Of a stretch of 64,000 nt of DNA, positions 25,459 to 34,144 are shown one piece after another (the first letter of the stretch is position 1; every line of letters begins with the position of its first letter). The stretch is from positions 111,040 through 175,039 of the forward strand of contig NZ_JAGGPA010000002.1 in the NCBI RefSeq assembly GCF_018614035.1. Reading direction: 5' to 3'. The notes under the pieces are model-generated. The model was not told the DNA's origin, did no database searches, and saw only the letters and a program-made list of their open reading frames with translations. Source of the DNA: Streptomyces sp. ISL-96. GTDB lineage: Bacteria; Actinomycetota; Actinomycetes; Streptomycetales; Streptomycetaceae. Position numbers and translations under genes: made by a program.

Positions 25459-27264
25459 TCAGTCGTCCGCGCCGTGCCGGGGGCTGCCCGGCAGGAACTC
25501 CTGGAGCTTCGACTTCAGGCCCCGCTTCATCACCGCGGCCCCCTCCGCGTCGCCCTTCAAAAGCGCCGACGCCGTCGCCTCGATCTGGTCCCACGTCGCG
25601 TGCGGCGGGATCGGCGGCACCGACGGGTCGGTCACGAAGTCCAGTACGACCGGCCGGTCCGCCTCCAGCGCGGTCCGCCACGCGCTCTCCACCTGCTCCG
25701 GCTTCTCCACCCGGATCCCGGTGAGGCCGATCGACTCGGCGAACTCCGCGTACGGCACATCGGGGATCGACTGCGACGGCAGGAAGGACGGGGCGCCGCC
25801 CATCGCCCGCAGCTCCCAGGTCACCTGGTTCAGGTCCCGGTTGTTCCAGACGGCCACGATCAGCCGCGGGTCATCCCACAGGTGCCGGTACTTCGCGACG
25901 GAGATCAGCTCCGCCATGCCGTTCATCTGCATCGCCCCGTCGCCGACGAGCGCGATCGCGGGACGGTTCGGATGCGCGAACTTCGCCCCGATCGCGTACG
26001 GCACACCGCACCCCATCGTCGCCAGCGTCCCCGACAGCGACGCCCGCATGTCGCCGCGCAGCCGCACGTGGCGCGCGAACCAGTTGGTGGCCGAGCCCGA
26101 GTCGGCCGCCAGCATCGCGTGGTCCGGCAGCAGCCGGGACAGCTCCGCCGCCACCTGTTCCGGATTGACCGGATCGGCGGACAGCGCGGCCCGCCGCTCC
26201 ATGACCTCCGTCCACCGCTCGACGCCCGCGCAGATCTCGTCGAACCAGTCCCGCGACTCCTGGCGCCGCAGCAGCGGGATCAGCTCGCGCAGCGTCGCCC
26301 GCGCGTCGCCGACCAGGTTCACCTCGTACGGATAGCGCATCCCGATCATGTGCGGATCGATGTCGATCTGCACGGCCCGCGCCTTGCCGAACTCCGGCAG
26401 GAACTGGGAGTACGGGAAGCTGGAGCCGATCGTCAGCAGCGTGTCGCAGTCCCGCATCATCTCGTACGACGGACGAGTGCCCAGCAGCCCGATCGAGCCC
26501 GTGACGTACGGCAGCTCGTCGGACAGCACGTCCTTGCCGAGCAGCGCCTTCGCGACGCCCGCCCCCAGCAGCTCCGCGATCTCCTGGACCTCGGCCCGCG
26601 CCCCCGCAGCGCCCTGACCGGCCAGGATCGCCACCTTGTCGCCGGCGTTGAGCACGTCCGCCGCCCGCCGCAGCGTGTCCGGCGAGGGCATCGCGGTCCA
26701 GCTGCTGCGGTCCAGGCTGGAGGGGACCATCTTGAAGGCGTGCGGCGGCGGGGTGTACTCCAGCTCCTGCACGTCCGCCGGCACGATGACCGCTGTGGGA
26801 CAGCGCCGGGCGTACGCCGTACGGATCGCCCGGTCCAGTACGTTCGGCAATTGCTCCGGCACGGTCACCGTCTCCACGAAGTCGGAGGCGACGTCCTTGA
26901 ACAGTGAGTGCAGATCGACCTCCTGCTGGTACGAGCCGCCCATGGCGCTGCGCGCGGTCTGCCCGACGATGGCCAGCACCGGCACATGGTCGAGCTTGGC
27001 GTCGTACAGGCCATTGAGGAGGTGGATCGCCCCGGGACCCGACGTCGCGGCGCACACCCCGAGCCGGTTCCCGAACTTCGCGTATCCGACCGCCTGGAAC
27101 GCGGACATCTCCTCGTGCCGGGACTGGATGAAACGCGGCTGGTCGTCGGCGCGCCCCCAGGCCGCCAGCAAGCCGTTGATGCCGTCACCCGGATAGCCGA
27201 ACACGCACTCGACTCCCCACTCGCGCAGGCGCGACAGGATCCGGTCGGCGACGTCGGTGCTCAT
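25459..27264 (-). CDS. Thiamine-pyrophosphate-requiring enzyme (pyruvate oxidase/PoxB-like)
   Basis: A 601-residue ThDP enzyme with the PYR-central-PP layout of acetolactate synthase and pyruvate oxidase. Seen: VFGYPGDGINGLLAAW near 19-34, the catalytic-Glu segment SRHEEMSAFQAVGYAK near 48-63, a central FAD/nucleotide domain (AILAGQGAAGA), and the PP motif LVGDGAMQMNGMAEL...WNNRDLNQVTWE near 430-475. It most resembles actinobacterial pyruvate dehydrogenase (quinone)/PoxB-like proteins, which make acetate and CO2 in stationary phase. A SigB-like promoter candidate lies about 90 bp upstream. Confidence 0.85.
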   Translation of the reverse strand: MSTDVADRILSRLREWGVECVFGYPGDGINGLLAAWGRADDQPRFIQSRHEEMSAFQAVGYAKFGNRLGVCAATSGPGAIHLLNGLYDAKLDHVPVLAIVGQTARSAMGGSYQQEVDLHSLFKDVASDFVETVTVPEQLPNVLDRAIRTAYARRCPTAVIVPADVQELEYTPPPHAFKMVPSSLDRSSWTAMPSPDTLRRAADVLNAGDKVAILAGQGAAGARAEVQEIAELLGAGVAKALLGKDVLSDELPYVTGSIGLLGTRPSYEMMRDCDTLLTIGSSFPYSQFLPEFGKARAVQIDIDPHMIGMRYPYEVNLVGDARATLRELIPLLRRQESRDWFDEICAGVERWTEVMERRAALSADPVNPEQVAAELSRLLPDHAMLAADSGSATNWFARHVRLRGDMRASLSGTLATMGCGVPYAIGAKFAHPNRPAIALVGDGAMQMNGMAELISVAKYRHLWDDPRLIVAVWNNRDLNQVTWELRAMGGAPSFLPSQSIPDVPYAEFAESIGLTGIRVEKPEQVESAWRTALEADRPVVLDFVTDPSVPPIPPHATWDQIEATASALLKGDAEGAAVMKRGLKSKLQEFLPGSPRHGADD

Positions 27265-27345
27265 ATGAAGGCCTCCAGGGGTGCGTGCGATGCGTGCGTG
27301 TGTGCGGTTGTGCGGTGAAGCCGGTTAAAGACAGCACTGTGCCGA

Positions 27346-27370
27346 GTACCAGGGACGCGGTGATGGAAAC
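27346..27370 (-). promoter_or_regulatory. Candidate SigB-type promoter of the TPP enzyme
   Basis: Minus strand: GTTT (27370-27367), 15 nt, TGGTAC (27351-27346). One mismatch to GGGTAC. Situated about 80 bp before ATG 27264. Confidence 0.4.
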
Positions 27371-27560
27371 CGGCCACCGGCGAACCTGACCCGTTTGGCG
27401 TACGGGAGGCGGGGCACGAGCCCCATGTGCTTCGGACTGGAGGCACGTCCGTGGGAGCGGTGGTTCGCGCTCCGGGCGTGTCACGTCCCGGTGCCCCGGC
27501 AAGCCCTCCCCACGGTGACATCCGTCCGCCGTCTGCACCGTTCAGGGAGTTGCAACGAAG

Positions 27561-28355
27561 ATGCGTACCACCACCGTTCGCAGGACGCACCCGCACAACG
27601 ACGCCCCCGACACCACCGAGGCCTTCCGCCGCCTGTGCGCCATGCCCGAGGGTGAGGAACGGGACGCCGTACGCCAGGAGATCGTGAACGCGTGGCTGCC
27701 CATGGCCGACCGGCTCGCGGGCCGGTTCCGCAACCGCGGCGAGGCCATCGAAGACCTTCGCCAGGTGGCCGCGCTCGGCCTGGTCAAGGCCGTCGACCGG
27801 TACGACCCGGACCACGGCTCGGCCTTCGAGAGCTACGCCGTGCCGACCATCACCGGCGAGATCAAGCGGCACTTCCGCGACCACATGTGGACGCTCCACG
27901 TGCCGCGCCGCGTCCAGGATCTCCGCAACCGCGTCCGCGCCGCCAGTCAGGAGCTGTCCGCGACCGTGTCGGGCCGCGCTCCCACCGTCGCGGAGATCGC
28001 CGAGAAGGCCGGCATGACCGAGGAGGAAGCCCTCAACGGGCTGGAGGCGCTCGACTCCTTCACCGCGCTGTCCCTGGACGCACAGCTGCCGGGGTCGGGC
28101 GACGGCTACTCACTCAGCGACGCCCTCGGCGGACCCGACGGCGCGCTCGACGTCGTCGTCGACCGCGAGGCCGTCAAGCCGGCCCTCAACCGGCTTCCCG
28201 ACCGCGAGAAGAAGATCCTCTACATGCGCTTCTTCCGCGACATGACGCAGAGCAGCATCGCCGAGGACCTCGGACTCTCCCAGATGCACGTTTCCCGGCT
28301 GATCAGCCGCTGCTGTACCCGCCTGCGCGACGAGGCTCTGCGGGACGCCGCATAG
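27561..28355 (+). CDS. SigB/SigF/SigG-family RNA polymerase sigma factor
   Basis: A 264-residue group 3 sigma factor. Region 2 (about 45-115): LADRLAGRFRNRGEAIEDLR, QVAALGLVKAVDRYDPDHGS, FESYAVPTITGEIKRHFRDH. Region 3 (125-175): LHVPRRVQDLRNRVRAAS. Region 4 (205-260): LPDREKKILYMRFFRDMTQS with a helix-turn-helix IAEDLGLSQMHVSRLISRC. Such factors direct osmotic and oxidative stress genes and are usually held by anti-sigma factors. No anti-sigma/antagonist pair is adjacent. SigB-like promoters occur nearby. The 3' end overlaps the convergent PAS/GAF gene by 53 bp. Confidence 0.92.
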   Translation: MRTTTVRRTHPHNDAPDTTEAFRRLCAMPEGEERDAVRQEIVNAWLPMADRLAGRFRNRGEAIEDLRQVAALGLVKAVDRYDPDHGSAFESYAVPTITGEIKRHFRDHMWTLHVPRRVQDLRNRVRAASQELSATVSGRAPTVAEIAEKAGMTEEEALNGLEALDSFTALSLDAQLPGSGDGYSLSDALGGPDGALDVVVDREAVKPALNRLPDREKKILYMRFFRDMTQSSIAEDLGLSQMHVSRLISRCCTRLRDEALRDAA

Positions 28356-29520
28356 CGAGCCCGGCATGGCGTGACATCAGGTCCATGACCTGGCCCTCCG
28401 CCATGGAGAACGCCCGCCGGGCACCCGTACGGAACAGGGTGAGCACCCCCTGTACGGGCCCGGGGGCTCCGGCCCCGGCACCGTCGAGACCCGGCGCCGT
28501 CAGCGGCACGCACAGCAGTGAGGTGACGTCCGCCCGTACGAGCACCGGATCGCCCGCCGGGTCGCGGCCGAAGCCGTCCGTGTCCTCCGGCCGCACCTGG
28601 AGGCTCGCGGAGCCGCCGCGCGCGGCCTCCATCACCAGCGGGCAGTCGGCCGGGTCCTGCCCGGCCAGCACCTGGGCGAGCGCCTCGTCGCCCGGTGCGG
28701 CGTCGGGGCCGAGCACCAGCGTGCGCTTGAGCGGCTTCCCGGCGACGATGTCGGCGACGACCCAGTCGGCGAACCGTCCGTGCAGGGTCCGCGCCGCGGC
28801 CCCCAGAGCCGCCTCCTGGTCCCCGGGCGCGACGGACAGCAGCTCGGTCGTCATCGCGTCGACCAGGTCGAGAAGCTCCGCGTGCCGGGTCGTCTCGGAC
28901 AAATCCGGCACGGCCCGCCGGCCCGCCGCGACGGCCCCCGGAGGCGGATACGCGCCGGTGGAGACCCCGGACTGGAAGACGACGAGCACCGCTGGATGCA
29001 GCTCGTCCGGCGGGCGCAGCGGGGTCAGGGTGGTCAGCAGCCGTTCCTCCGGTCGCTGCTGGAGGTGGACGGTCAGGCTCCGGTCACCCTCGCCGCGCGC
29101 CACGGCCGCGGCCTGCGAACGGAACGCGGCCCGGTCCCCGGGGCTCAGCAGCGCCGCCAGCGGGCGGCCCGTCGCATATCCGGCGCGTACGCCGGTGAGA
29201 CCCGTCGCGGCGAAGTTCATCCGCCGTACGACGGTGTCCCTGTCCACCAGGGCCACCGGCAGCGGCAGCCGCTGGAACAGGGCCTTGAGCAGCTGCCGTT
29301 CCTGTCGCTCCTGCCGGTCGGGGGAGGAGGCGTTCGGGGCGGCTGCTTTCAGTTGCTCGTACCGGGGCCACAAGGTGTCGGCCACGTGCCGGAGTTCGAA
29401 GAGCGCCGCATCCAGGACGGCGAGGTGCTCGTCGGGCGGCAGGGCGCGGGCTGTCCTCAATTCGCCGACCCGTCTGACGAAATCCGCCAGCTCCGCGCCG
29501 AAGTCGTCCGTCTGCGTCAT
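28303..29520 (-). CDS. PAS and GAF domain sensor protein without an output domain
   Basis: A 405-residue protein. A helical N-terminus (1-75) leads to a PAS domain (about 80-190: LFQRLPLPVALVDRDTVVRR, TGLTGVRAGYATGRPL). A GAF domain (about 215-385) follows, with ELLSVAPGDQEAALGAAART and SLLCVPLTAPG. Relatives end in a PP2C phosphatase that acts on anti-sigma antagonists, but here the chain stops after GAF, so no output domain is visible. It overlaps the sigma gene tail to tail, which suggests linked regulation. The ligand is unknown. Confidence 0.78.
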   Translation of the reverse strand: MTQTDDFGAELADFVRRVGELRTARALPPDEHLAVLDAALFELRHVADTLWPRYEQLKAAAPNASSPDRQERQERQLLKALFQRLPLPVALVDRDTVVRRMNFAATGLTGVRAGYATGRPLAALLSPGDRAAFRSQAAAVARGEGDRSLTVHLQQRPEERLLTTLTPLRPPDELHPAVLVVFQSGVSTGAYPPPGAVAAGRRAVPDLSETTRHAELLDLVDAMTTELLSVAPGDQEAALGAAARTLHGRFADWVVADIVAGKPLKRTLVLGPDAAPGDEALAQVLAGQDPADCPLVMEAARGGSASLQVRPEDTDGFGRDPAGDPVLVRADVTSLLCVPLTAPGLDGAGAGAPGPVQGVLTLFRTGARRAFSMAEGQVMDLMSRHAGLAMRRPAEPRRAGGYSSG

Positions 29521-29595
29521 ACGAGAAAGCTAACCGGTCCAGCGGTTTTGCGGACAGGGAGGGGGGAAGCCGCAGAAGGAAGGGAGGACGCCAGC

Positions 29596-30303
29596 ATGCT
29601 CTCCGAGCGGGAAGTACAAGGACCGGAACCCGATTCAGCTGTGCGCCGGCTGTCCGAGCTGGCGGAACAGTCCGCACGCTGCGCCCCCGCCAGCTGCGGC
29701 GCCGTGGCGACGATCACCGACGGGGGCCCCGAGCGGCGCACCACGGCGACCCATCCCGACCTGGACGCCTTGGCAGCGGTCCAGCTCGCCGTGGGCGAAG
29801 GACCGATCCCGACCGCGCTCGACCGTGGCGAACCCGTGGACACGGAAGACCTGCTGAACGAGGAACGGTGGCCCCAGTACCGGGCCCTGGCGCTTGACTC
29901 CGGCGTACGGGCCAGCGTGACCATCCCCTTCTGCCGCGACGGCATCGAAGTCACCGTCAGTCTCTACAGTTTCCGCCCCGGCTCCCTGGAGCGCGCGGCG
30001 TACGGCCCGGTGGGCGTCCTCGGCGAGCAGATGACCGCCGGCCTGGTCCGCGACCGGCGCTACCGCGAGGCCCTTACCGAGGTGGAGCAGCTGGAGACGG
30101 CGCTGCACTCGCGCGCCGCCATCGACCAGGCCAGCGGCATCGTGATGCATGTGCTGCGCTGCGACGGCGAGGAGGCTTTCGCGGTGCTGCGGCAGATCTC
30201 GCAGCGGACGAACCGCAAGCTGGCGGAGGTCGCGGAAGCGGTCGTCGAGGGCAAGGGACGTGGCCTGGAAAGCACTCTGGCCCGGCTTGCGGGACGCCTC
30301 TAG
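29596..30303 (+). CDS. GAF and ANTAR domain RNA-binding regulator
   Basis: A 235-residue protein. GAF-like domain about 20-150 (GAVATITDGGPERRTTATHP, AVQLAVGEGPIPTALDRGEP, VRASVTIPFCRDGIEVTVSL). The ANTAR domain spans about 165-235 (LETALHSRAAIDQASGIVMH, EEAFAVLRQISQRTNRKLAE). ANTAR domains bind tandem RNA hairpins to prevent termination; the GAF probably senses a small molecule. AGGGAGG precedes ATG 29596. It is divergent from the PAS/GAF gene, with 75 bp between. Confidence 0.87.
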   Translation: MLSEREVQGPEPDSAVRRLSELAEQSARCAPASCGAVATITDGGPERRTTATHPDLDALAAVQLAVGEGPIPTALDRGEPVDTEDLLNEERWPQYRALALDSGVRASVTIPFCRDGIEVTVSLYSFRPGSLERAAYGPVGVLGEQMTAGLVRDRRYREALTEVEQLETALHSRAAIDQASGIVMHVLRCDGEEAFAVLRQISQRTNRKLAEVAEAVVEGKGRGLESTLARLAGRL

Positions 30304-30358
30304 GATCACCGTCCCTGTCTTCTCGTCTTCTCCAGACGGACGTGTGAGGAGTTCCGCG

Positions 30359-31588
30359 ATGAGCACTGCGACGACCCCTGGGCCCGACCGCTCCAGACTC
30401 GGCCAAGTGGGCCGCCGTGATGTGCTGAAACTGCTCGCCGCGGGCCCGGCCGCCGCGCAGTGGGCCGCCGCCGGGCCGGCTGCGGCCGCTGTGTCGCCCG
30501 GCGGCGTGCCCGGCATCGTGAAACCGCTGCCGCCGGAACTGTTCACGATCCGCGGCACCAACGCCGAAACGAATGTCAGCGCTTTCGCCGGGACCGGCCG
30601 GCTCACCCCCGCCGACCGCTTCTTCGTACGCAACCACACGTCCACACCGCGGCTCGGCGAGTCGGACTGGAAGCTGACGGTGTGGGGGAGCGGGCTCGGC
30701 GGCGGCCGCCGGGCCGATTTCACGTACGGGCAACTGCGCTCCCTGCCCCCGGTCACCCGCACCGCCTTCCTCGAATGCGCGGGCAACGGCCGCAACTACT
30801 TCGACACCCAGCAGGGACAGCCCGTCATCGGCACCCCCTGGACCCTCGGCGCGATCGGCGTCGCGCGCTGGCGCGGGGTGCGGCTGGCGGACGTACTGCG
30901 GCTCGCCGGCATCACCGACCGCGCGGTCGACGTCATGCCGCGCGGCCTGGACGACGACTTCGTCGCCGGCGGTGTCAACCTCGGCAGGCCGCGCAAACCG
31001 CTCCCGGTCGCCAAGGCCATGAACGACGTGATCCTGGCGTACGAGATGAACGGCGAACCTCTCCCGTACGACCACGGCTTCCCGGTACGGGTTGTCGCTC
31101 CCTCCTGGGTCGGGATCGCGTCGGTCAAGTGGCTCGCCGACATCGAGGTGAGCGACACGCCGCTGTCCTCGCCGTGGACCACGCAGTTCTACCGGCTGTT
31201 CGGCGAGGCGTATCCGCCGGAGGGCAGTGTTCCGCTCACCCGGCAGACGATCAAAAGTACGTTCGAGTTAGCGGAAGGGGCGGTCTTCGAGGCGGGCCGG
31301 ATCCACCACCTGACCGGCCGCTCCTGGTCGGCGGCCGGGGCCGTGCGGAGGGTGGAGGTCAGCACGGACGGCGGGGCGCACTGGCGCCCCGCGAAGCTCC
31401 GCGACACGCCGCACCGGGACAGCTGGGTGCGCTGGTCGGCCGACTGGCGCCCGCGCCATGCGGGGCCGGCGGAACTCCTGGCCCGTGCGACGGACACCGC
31501 GGGCAACACGCAGCCACCGACGTCGGTGCACAACACCCAGGGCTACCTGTTCGACGCCGTCGTCCGCCACCGGGTCACCGTGCGGTGA
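30359..31588 (+). CDS. Tat-exported sulfite oxidase-family molybdopterin protein
   Basis: A 409-residue oxidoreductase. Twin arginines at 19-20 (GRRDVLKLLAAG) begin a Tat signal. The sulfite oxidase/YedY fold follows: ADRFFVRNHTSTP, the Mo-ligand cysteine in FLECAGNGR (Cys140), and the C-terminal dimerisation domain (SWSAAGAVRRVEVSTDGGAHW). It would oxidise or reduce a small sulfur or sulfoxide substrate outside the membrane using Moco. Residue 304 is encoded by TTA (31268-31270), making it a bldA candidate. GAGGAG precedes ATG 30359. No partner cytochrome is adjacent. Confidence 0.86.
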   Translation: MSTATTPGPDRSRLGQVGRRDVLKLLAAGPAAAQWAAAGPAAAAVSPGGVPGIVKPLPPELFTIRGTNAETNVSAFAGTGRLTPADRFFVRNHTSTPRLGESDWKLTVWGSGLGGGRRADFTYGQLRSLPPVTRTAFLECAGNGRNYFDTQQGQPVIGTPWTLGAIGVARWRGVRLADVLRLAGITDRAVDVMPRGLDDDFVAGGVNLGRPRKPLPVAKAMNDVILAYEMNGEPLPYDHGFPVRVVAPSWVGIASVKWLADIEVSDTPLSSPWTTQFYRLFGEAYPPEGSVPLTRQTIKSTFELAEGAVFEAGRIHHLTGRSWSAAGAVRRVEVSTDGGAHWRPAKLRDTPHRDSWVRWSADWRPRHAGPAELLARATDTAGNTQPPTSVHNTQGYLFDAVVRHRVTVR

Positions 31589-31660
31589 GATTTCCGGCTT
31601 GCGCCAGATGTTCCGGTGCGGGCTGGAGACCGTGGCCCTCCGGCGGCATCCGGTCGCGAG

Positions 31661-31730
31661 GCGAAAACAAGCCCGTCCGGCGATTGAAGACCGGGGGCTG
31701 GGCGGCGGCCCAGGTGGGGGGCGCCCGGAA
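31661..31730. repeat. Palindromic intergenic repeat, degenerate copy D
   Basis: AAGCCCGTCCGGCGATTGAA is close to the TCCGGCGTTTGAGG half of copy A, followed by GGGGGCTGGGCGG. The rest of 31589-31798 shows no gene. Confidence 0.5.
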
Positions 31731-31798
31731 GCGGTGGGCGATAACCGCCCGTATAACCGTATACAGGGCGGCGAGCCGATCGGCGTGGAGGTGACCGC

Positions 31799-33028
31799 AT
31801 GCAGCGGACGGGCGAGGAAGGGCGCGGCCAGGTCCGGTACGGGCCGCCCGCCCCCAGCCCCGGCCTACCCGTACTGCCGGAATTGTCCGCCGTCCTCGCC
31901 GCCGCGGCCGGCCGCACCCACGCCGAGCCCCCCGGCGGCGGGCCCGCCCTGCGAGGGGCCGCCGCCGCGTACTGGTGGCGGCGCGGGCTGCACGTCGAGG
32001 CGCGGTGCGTCGCCGCCGCCTCCGGCGCCCAGCCGCTGCTGTTCGCCCTGATGGCGGCCGTCGGCGGCGACGTCATGCTGCCCCGGCCCTGCCCCGCCTG
32101 GTGGGTGCCGCAGGCCACCATGCTCGGCCGCGCCTCCTACCACGTGCCCACCCCGGCCGAGTGCGGCGGCGTACCCGATCCGTTCGCGCTGCTCGAGACC
32201 GTACGACGGGTCCGCGACGAGGGCGGTGACCCGCGCCTCCTCCTGCTCTGCGTACCCGACGACCCGACCGCCACCGTCCCCCCGCCCGAACTCCTGCACG
32301 AGGTCTGCGAGGCGGCGGTCTCCGAGGGCCTGCACATCATCAGCGACGAGACCTGGGGCGACACCCTGCACCGGCCGCAGGAGACGGTGTTCGTCAGCCC
32401 CGCCGAGATGTTCCCCGGCCAGGTGACGGTCCTGGCCGACCTGGCCGGGGCGTACACGCCGGAGAGCTGGCCCGTCGCCGTCGCCCGCTGCCCCCTCACC
32501 GCACAGGGCGCCGCACTGCACGCCAGGACCCTCGACCTGCTGACCGCCATCGGCGCCGTCGTGCCGGGGCCCGTCGCCGAGGCGGCGACGTACGCGCTCG
32601 GCGAGCCGGAGCCGGTCGCCGTCAGGCTCCGGACCGCCGCCGCACTCCACGCACGCGTCGCCGCCGCCGCGCACCGCGCGGTCCTCGCGTCCGGCGCGCT
32701 CGCCCGCCCGCCGCATGCCGGCCGGCACCTGTACGCCGACCTCGGACCGCTGCGCGCCGGCCTCGCCGCCCGCGAGGTCACCGACTCCCTGGAGCTGGAG
32801 GGCTACTTGAGCGCACGGCTCGGCGCACCCGTACCCGGCGGACACCGCTTCGGCGACGAAATGGCCACGCTGCGCGTGCGCATCGCGACTGCTCCGCTGC
32901 TCGGGGCAACCCCCGAGCAGCGTCTGGAGTCACTCACGTCAGTACAACCCCTGGAATTGCCTCACGTGGCCCGAGCGTTGAGCACGTTCGTAACGGCCTT
33001 CGACGAACTTCGCCGACCCGACGCCTGA
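31799..33028 (+). CDS. PLP aminotransferase-fold protein lacking the catalytic lysine
   Basis: A 409-residue fold-type I aminotransferase homologue. Seen: the substrate/PLP segments CVPDDPTATVPPPELLHEVC at 151-170 (in place of NPxNPTG) and HIISDETWGDTL at 179-190 (Asp that normally pairs with the pyridine N). Where SLSKxxG should follow, it reads VLADLAGAYTPESW at 211-224. The whole protein contains no lysine at all, so no Schiff base is possible. It may be a non-catalytic binding or regulatory protein. GGAGG lies upstream of ATG 31799. It stands 57 bp before the MBL gene. Confidence 0.8.
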   Translation: MQRTGEEGRGQVRYGPPAPSPGLPVLPELSAVLAAAAGRTHAEPPGGGPALRGAAAAYWWRRGLHVEARCVAAASGAQPLLFALMAAVGGDVMLPRPCPAWWVPQATMLGRASYHVPTPAECGGVPDPFALLETVRRVRDEGGDPRLLLLCVPDDPTATVPPPELLHEVCEAAVSEGLHIISDETWGDTLHRPQETVFVSPAEMFPGQVTVLADLAGAYTPESWPVAVARCPLTAQGAALHARTLDLLTAIGAVVPGPVAEAATYALGEPEPVAVRLRTAAALHARVAAAAHRAVLASGALARPPHAGRHLYADLGPLRAGLAAREVTDSLELEGYLSARLGAPVPGGHRFGDEMATLRVRIATAPLLGATPEQRLESLTSVQPLELPHVARALSTFVTAFDELRRPDA

Positions 33029-33085
33029 TCACATCGCCCCACGCCGCACGCCTTACGCCTTACGCCACCGAACGGAGCCCCCTCG

Positions 33086-34144
33086 ATGACGGAGACGCAG
33101 CAGCAGACCGAGGAGCAGACCGACCCGCAGACCGAGTTGCAGGCAGAACGCTTCATCGTCGCTCCCGGCACGCTCGCTCCGCCCCGTCCCCTCGGTGAAA
33201 TCCGCACCTGGCCCCGGTCGTTCGCCGACCGCCTCACCACCCCGCTCCCCGGCGTCAAGGCCTTCGCCAGACTCGCCCGCGAAGGCGCCCTGCGCCCGGG
33301 CCCCGAGGGCCTGCGTGACATCGCACTCGTGCCCTACGAACCCGCCCCACTGCCCGCCGCCGACGTCTCCACCCTCGCCGTCACCTGGGCGGGCCACGCC
33401 AGTTGGGTCGTACGCATAGGCGGGCTCACCATCCTCACCGACCCCGTCTGGTCACAGAAGATCCTCGGTACGCCCGCCCGCGTCACGCCCGTCGGCGTCC
33501 GCTGGGAGGACCTGCCGCAGATCGACGCCGTGGTCATCAGCCACAACCACTACGACCACCTCGACGTCCCCACCCTCAAGCGCCTCCCGCACGACACGCC
33601 GCTCTTCGTCCCGGCCGGCCTGGCCCGCTGGTGCCGGCGCCGCGGCTTCACCCGGGTCACCGAGCTCGACTGGTGGGAGGGCGCCGAACTGGGCGGCGTC
33701 CGCTTCGACTTCGTCCCCGCCCACCACTGGAGCAAGCGCTCCCTCACCGACACCTGCCGCTCCCTGTGGGGCGGTTGGGTGATCAGCGACCAACAGGGCT
33801 ACGGGCAGCGGCTGTACTTCGCCGGCGACACCGGCTACGGCCACTGGTTCAACGAGATCGGCACCCGCTACCCCGGCATCGACCTGGCGCTGCTCCCCAT
33901 CGGCGCGTACGACCCCCGCTGGTGGCTCAGCGACGTACACGCGGATCCGGAGGAGGCCGTGCAGGCGTGCGAGGATCTCGGCGCGGCGCGGATGGCCCCG
34001 ATGCACTGGGGGACGTTCGTGCTCTCGGCCGAGCCGGTCCTGGAGCCGCTGACCCGGGTACGAACGGCCTGGCAGAAGGCGGGGCGGGTACGCGAGCGGC
34101 TGTGGGACCTGCCGATCGGCGGCTCGCGCGTACTGGGCGTGTAG
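33086..34144 (+). CDS. MBL-fold hydrolase (NAPE-PLD/RomA-like)
   Basis: A 352-residue metallo-beta-lactamase-fold protein. After a Gln/Thr-rich N-terminus, the core shows TWAGHASWVVRIGGLTILTD, the HxHxDH zinc motif as SHNHYDHLD, VPAHHWSKRS, YFAGDTGYG (bridging Asp) and APMHWGTF (last His). This pattern is that of N-acyl-phosphatidylethanolamine phospholipase D-like enzymes. No signal peptide. It ends directly at the convergent DedA gene (stops abut). Confidence 0.87.
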   Translation: MTETQQQTEEQTDPQTELQAERFIVAPGTLAPPRPLGEIRTWPRSFADRLTTPLPGVKAFARLAREGALRPGPEGLRDIALVPYEPAPLPAADVSTLAVTWAGHASWVVRIGGLTILTDPVWSQKILGTPARVTPVGVRWEDLPQIDAVVISHNHYDHLDVPTLKRLPHDTPLFVPAGLARWCRRRGFTRVTELDWWEGAELGGVRFDFVPAHHWSKRSLTDTCRSLWGGWVISDQQGYGQRLYFAGDTGYGHWFNEIGTRYPGIDLALLPIGAYDPRWWLSDVHADPEEAVQACEDLGAARMAPMHWGTFVLSAEPVLEPLTRVRTAWQKAGRVRERLWDLPIGGSRVLGV

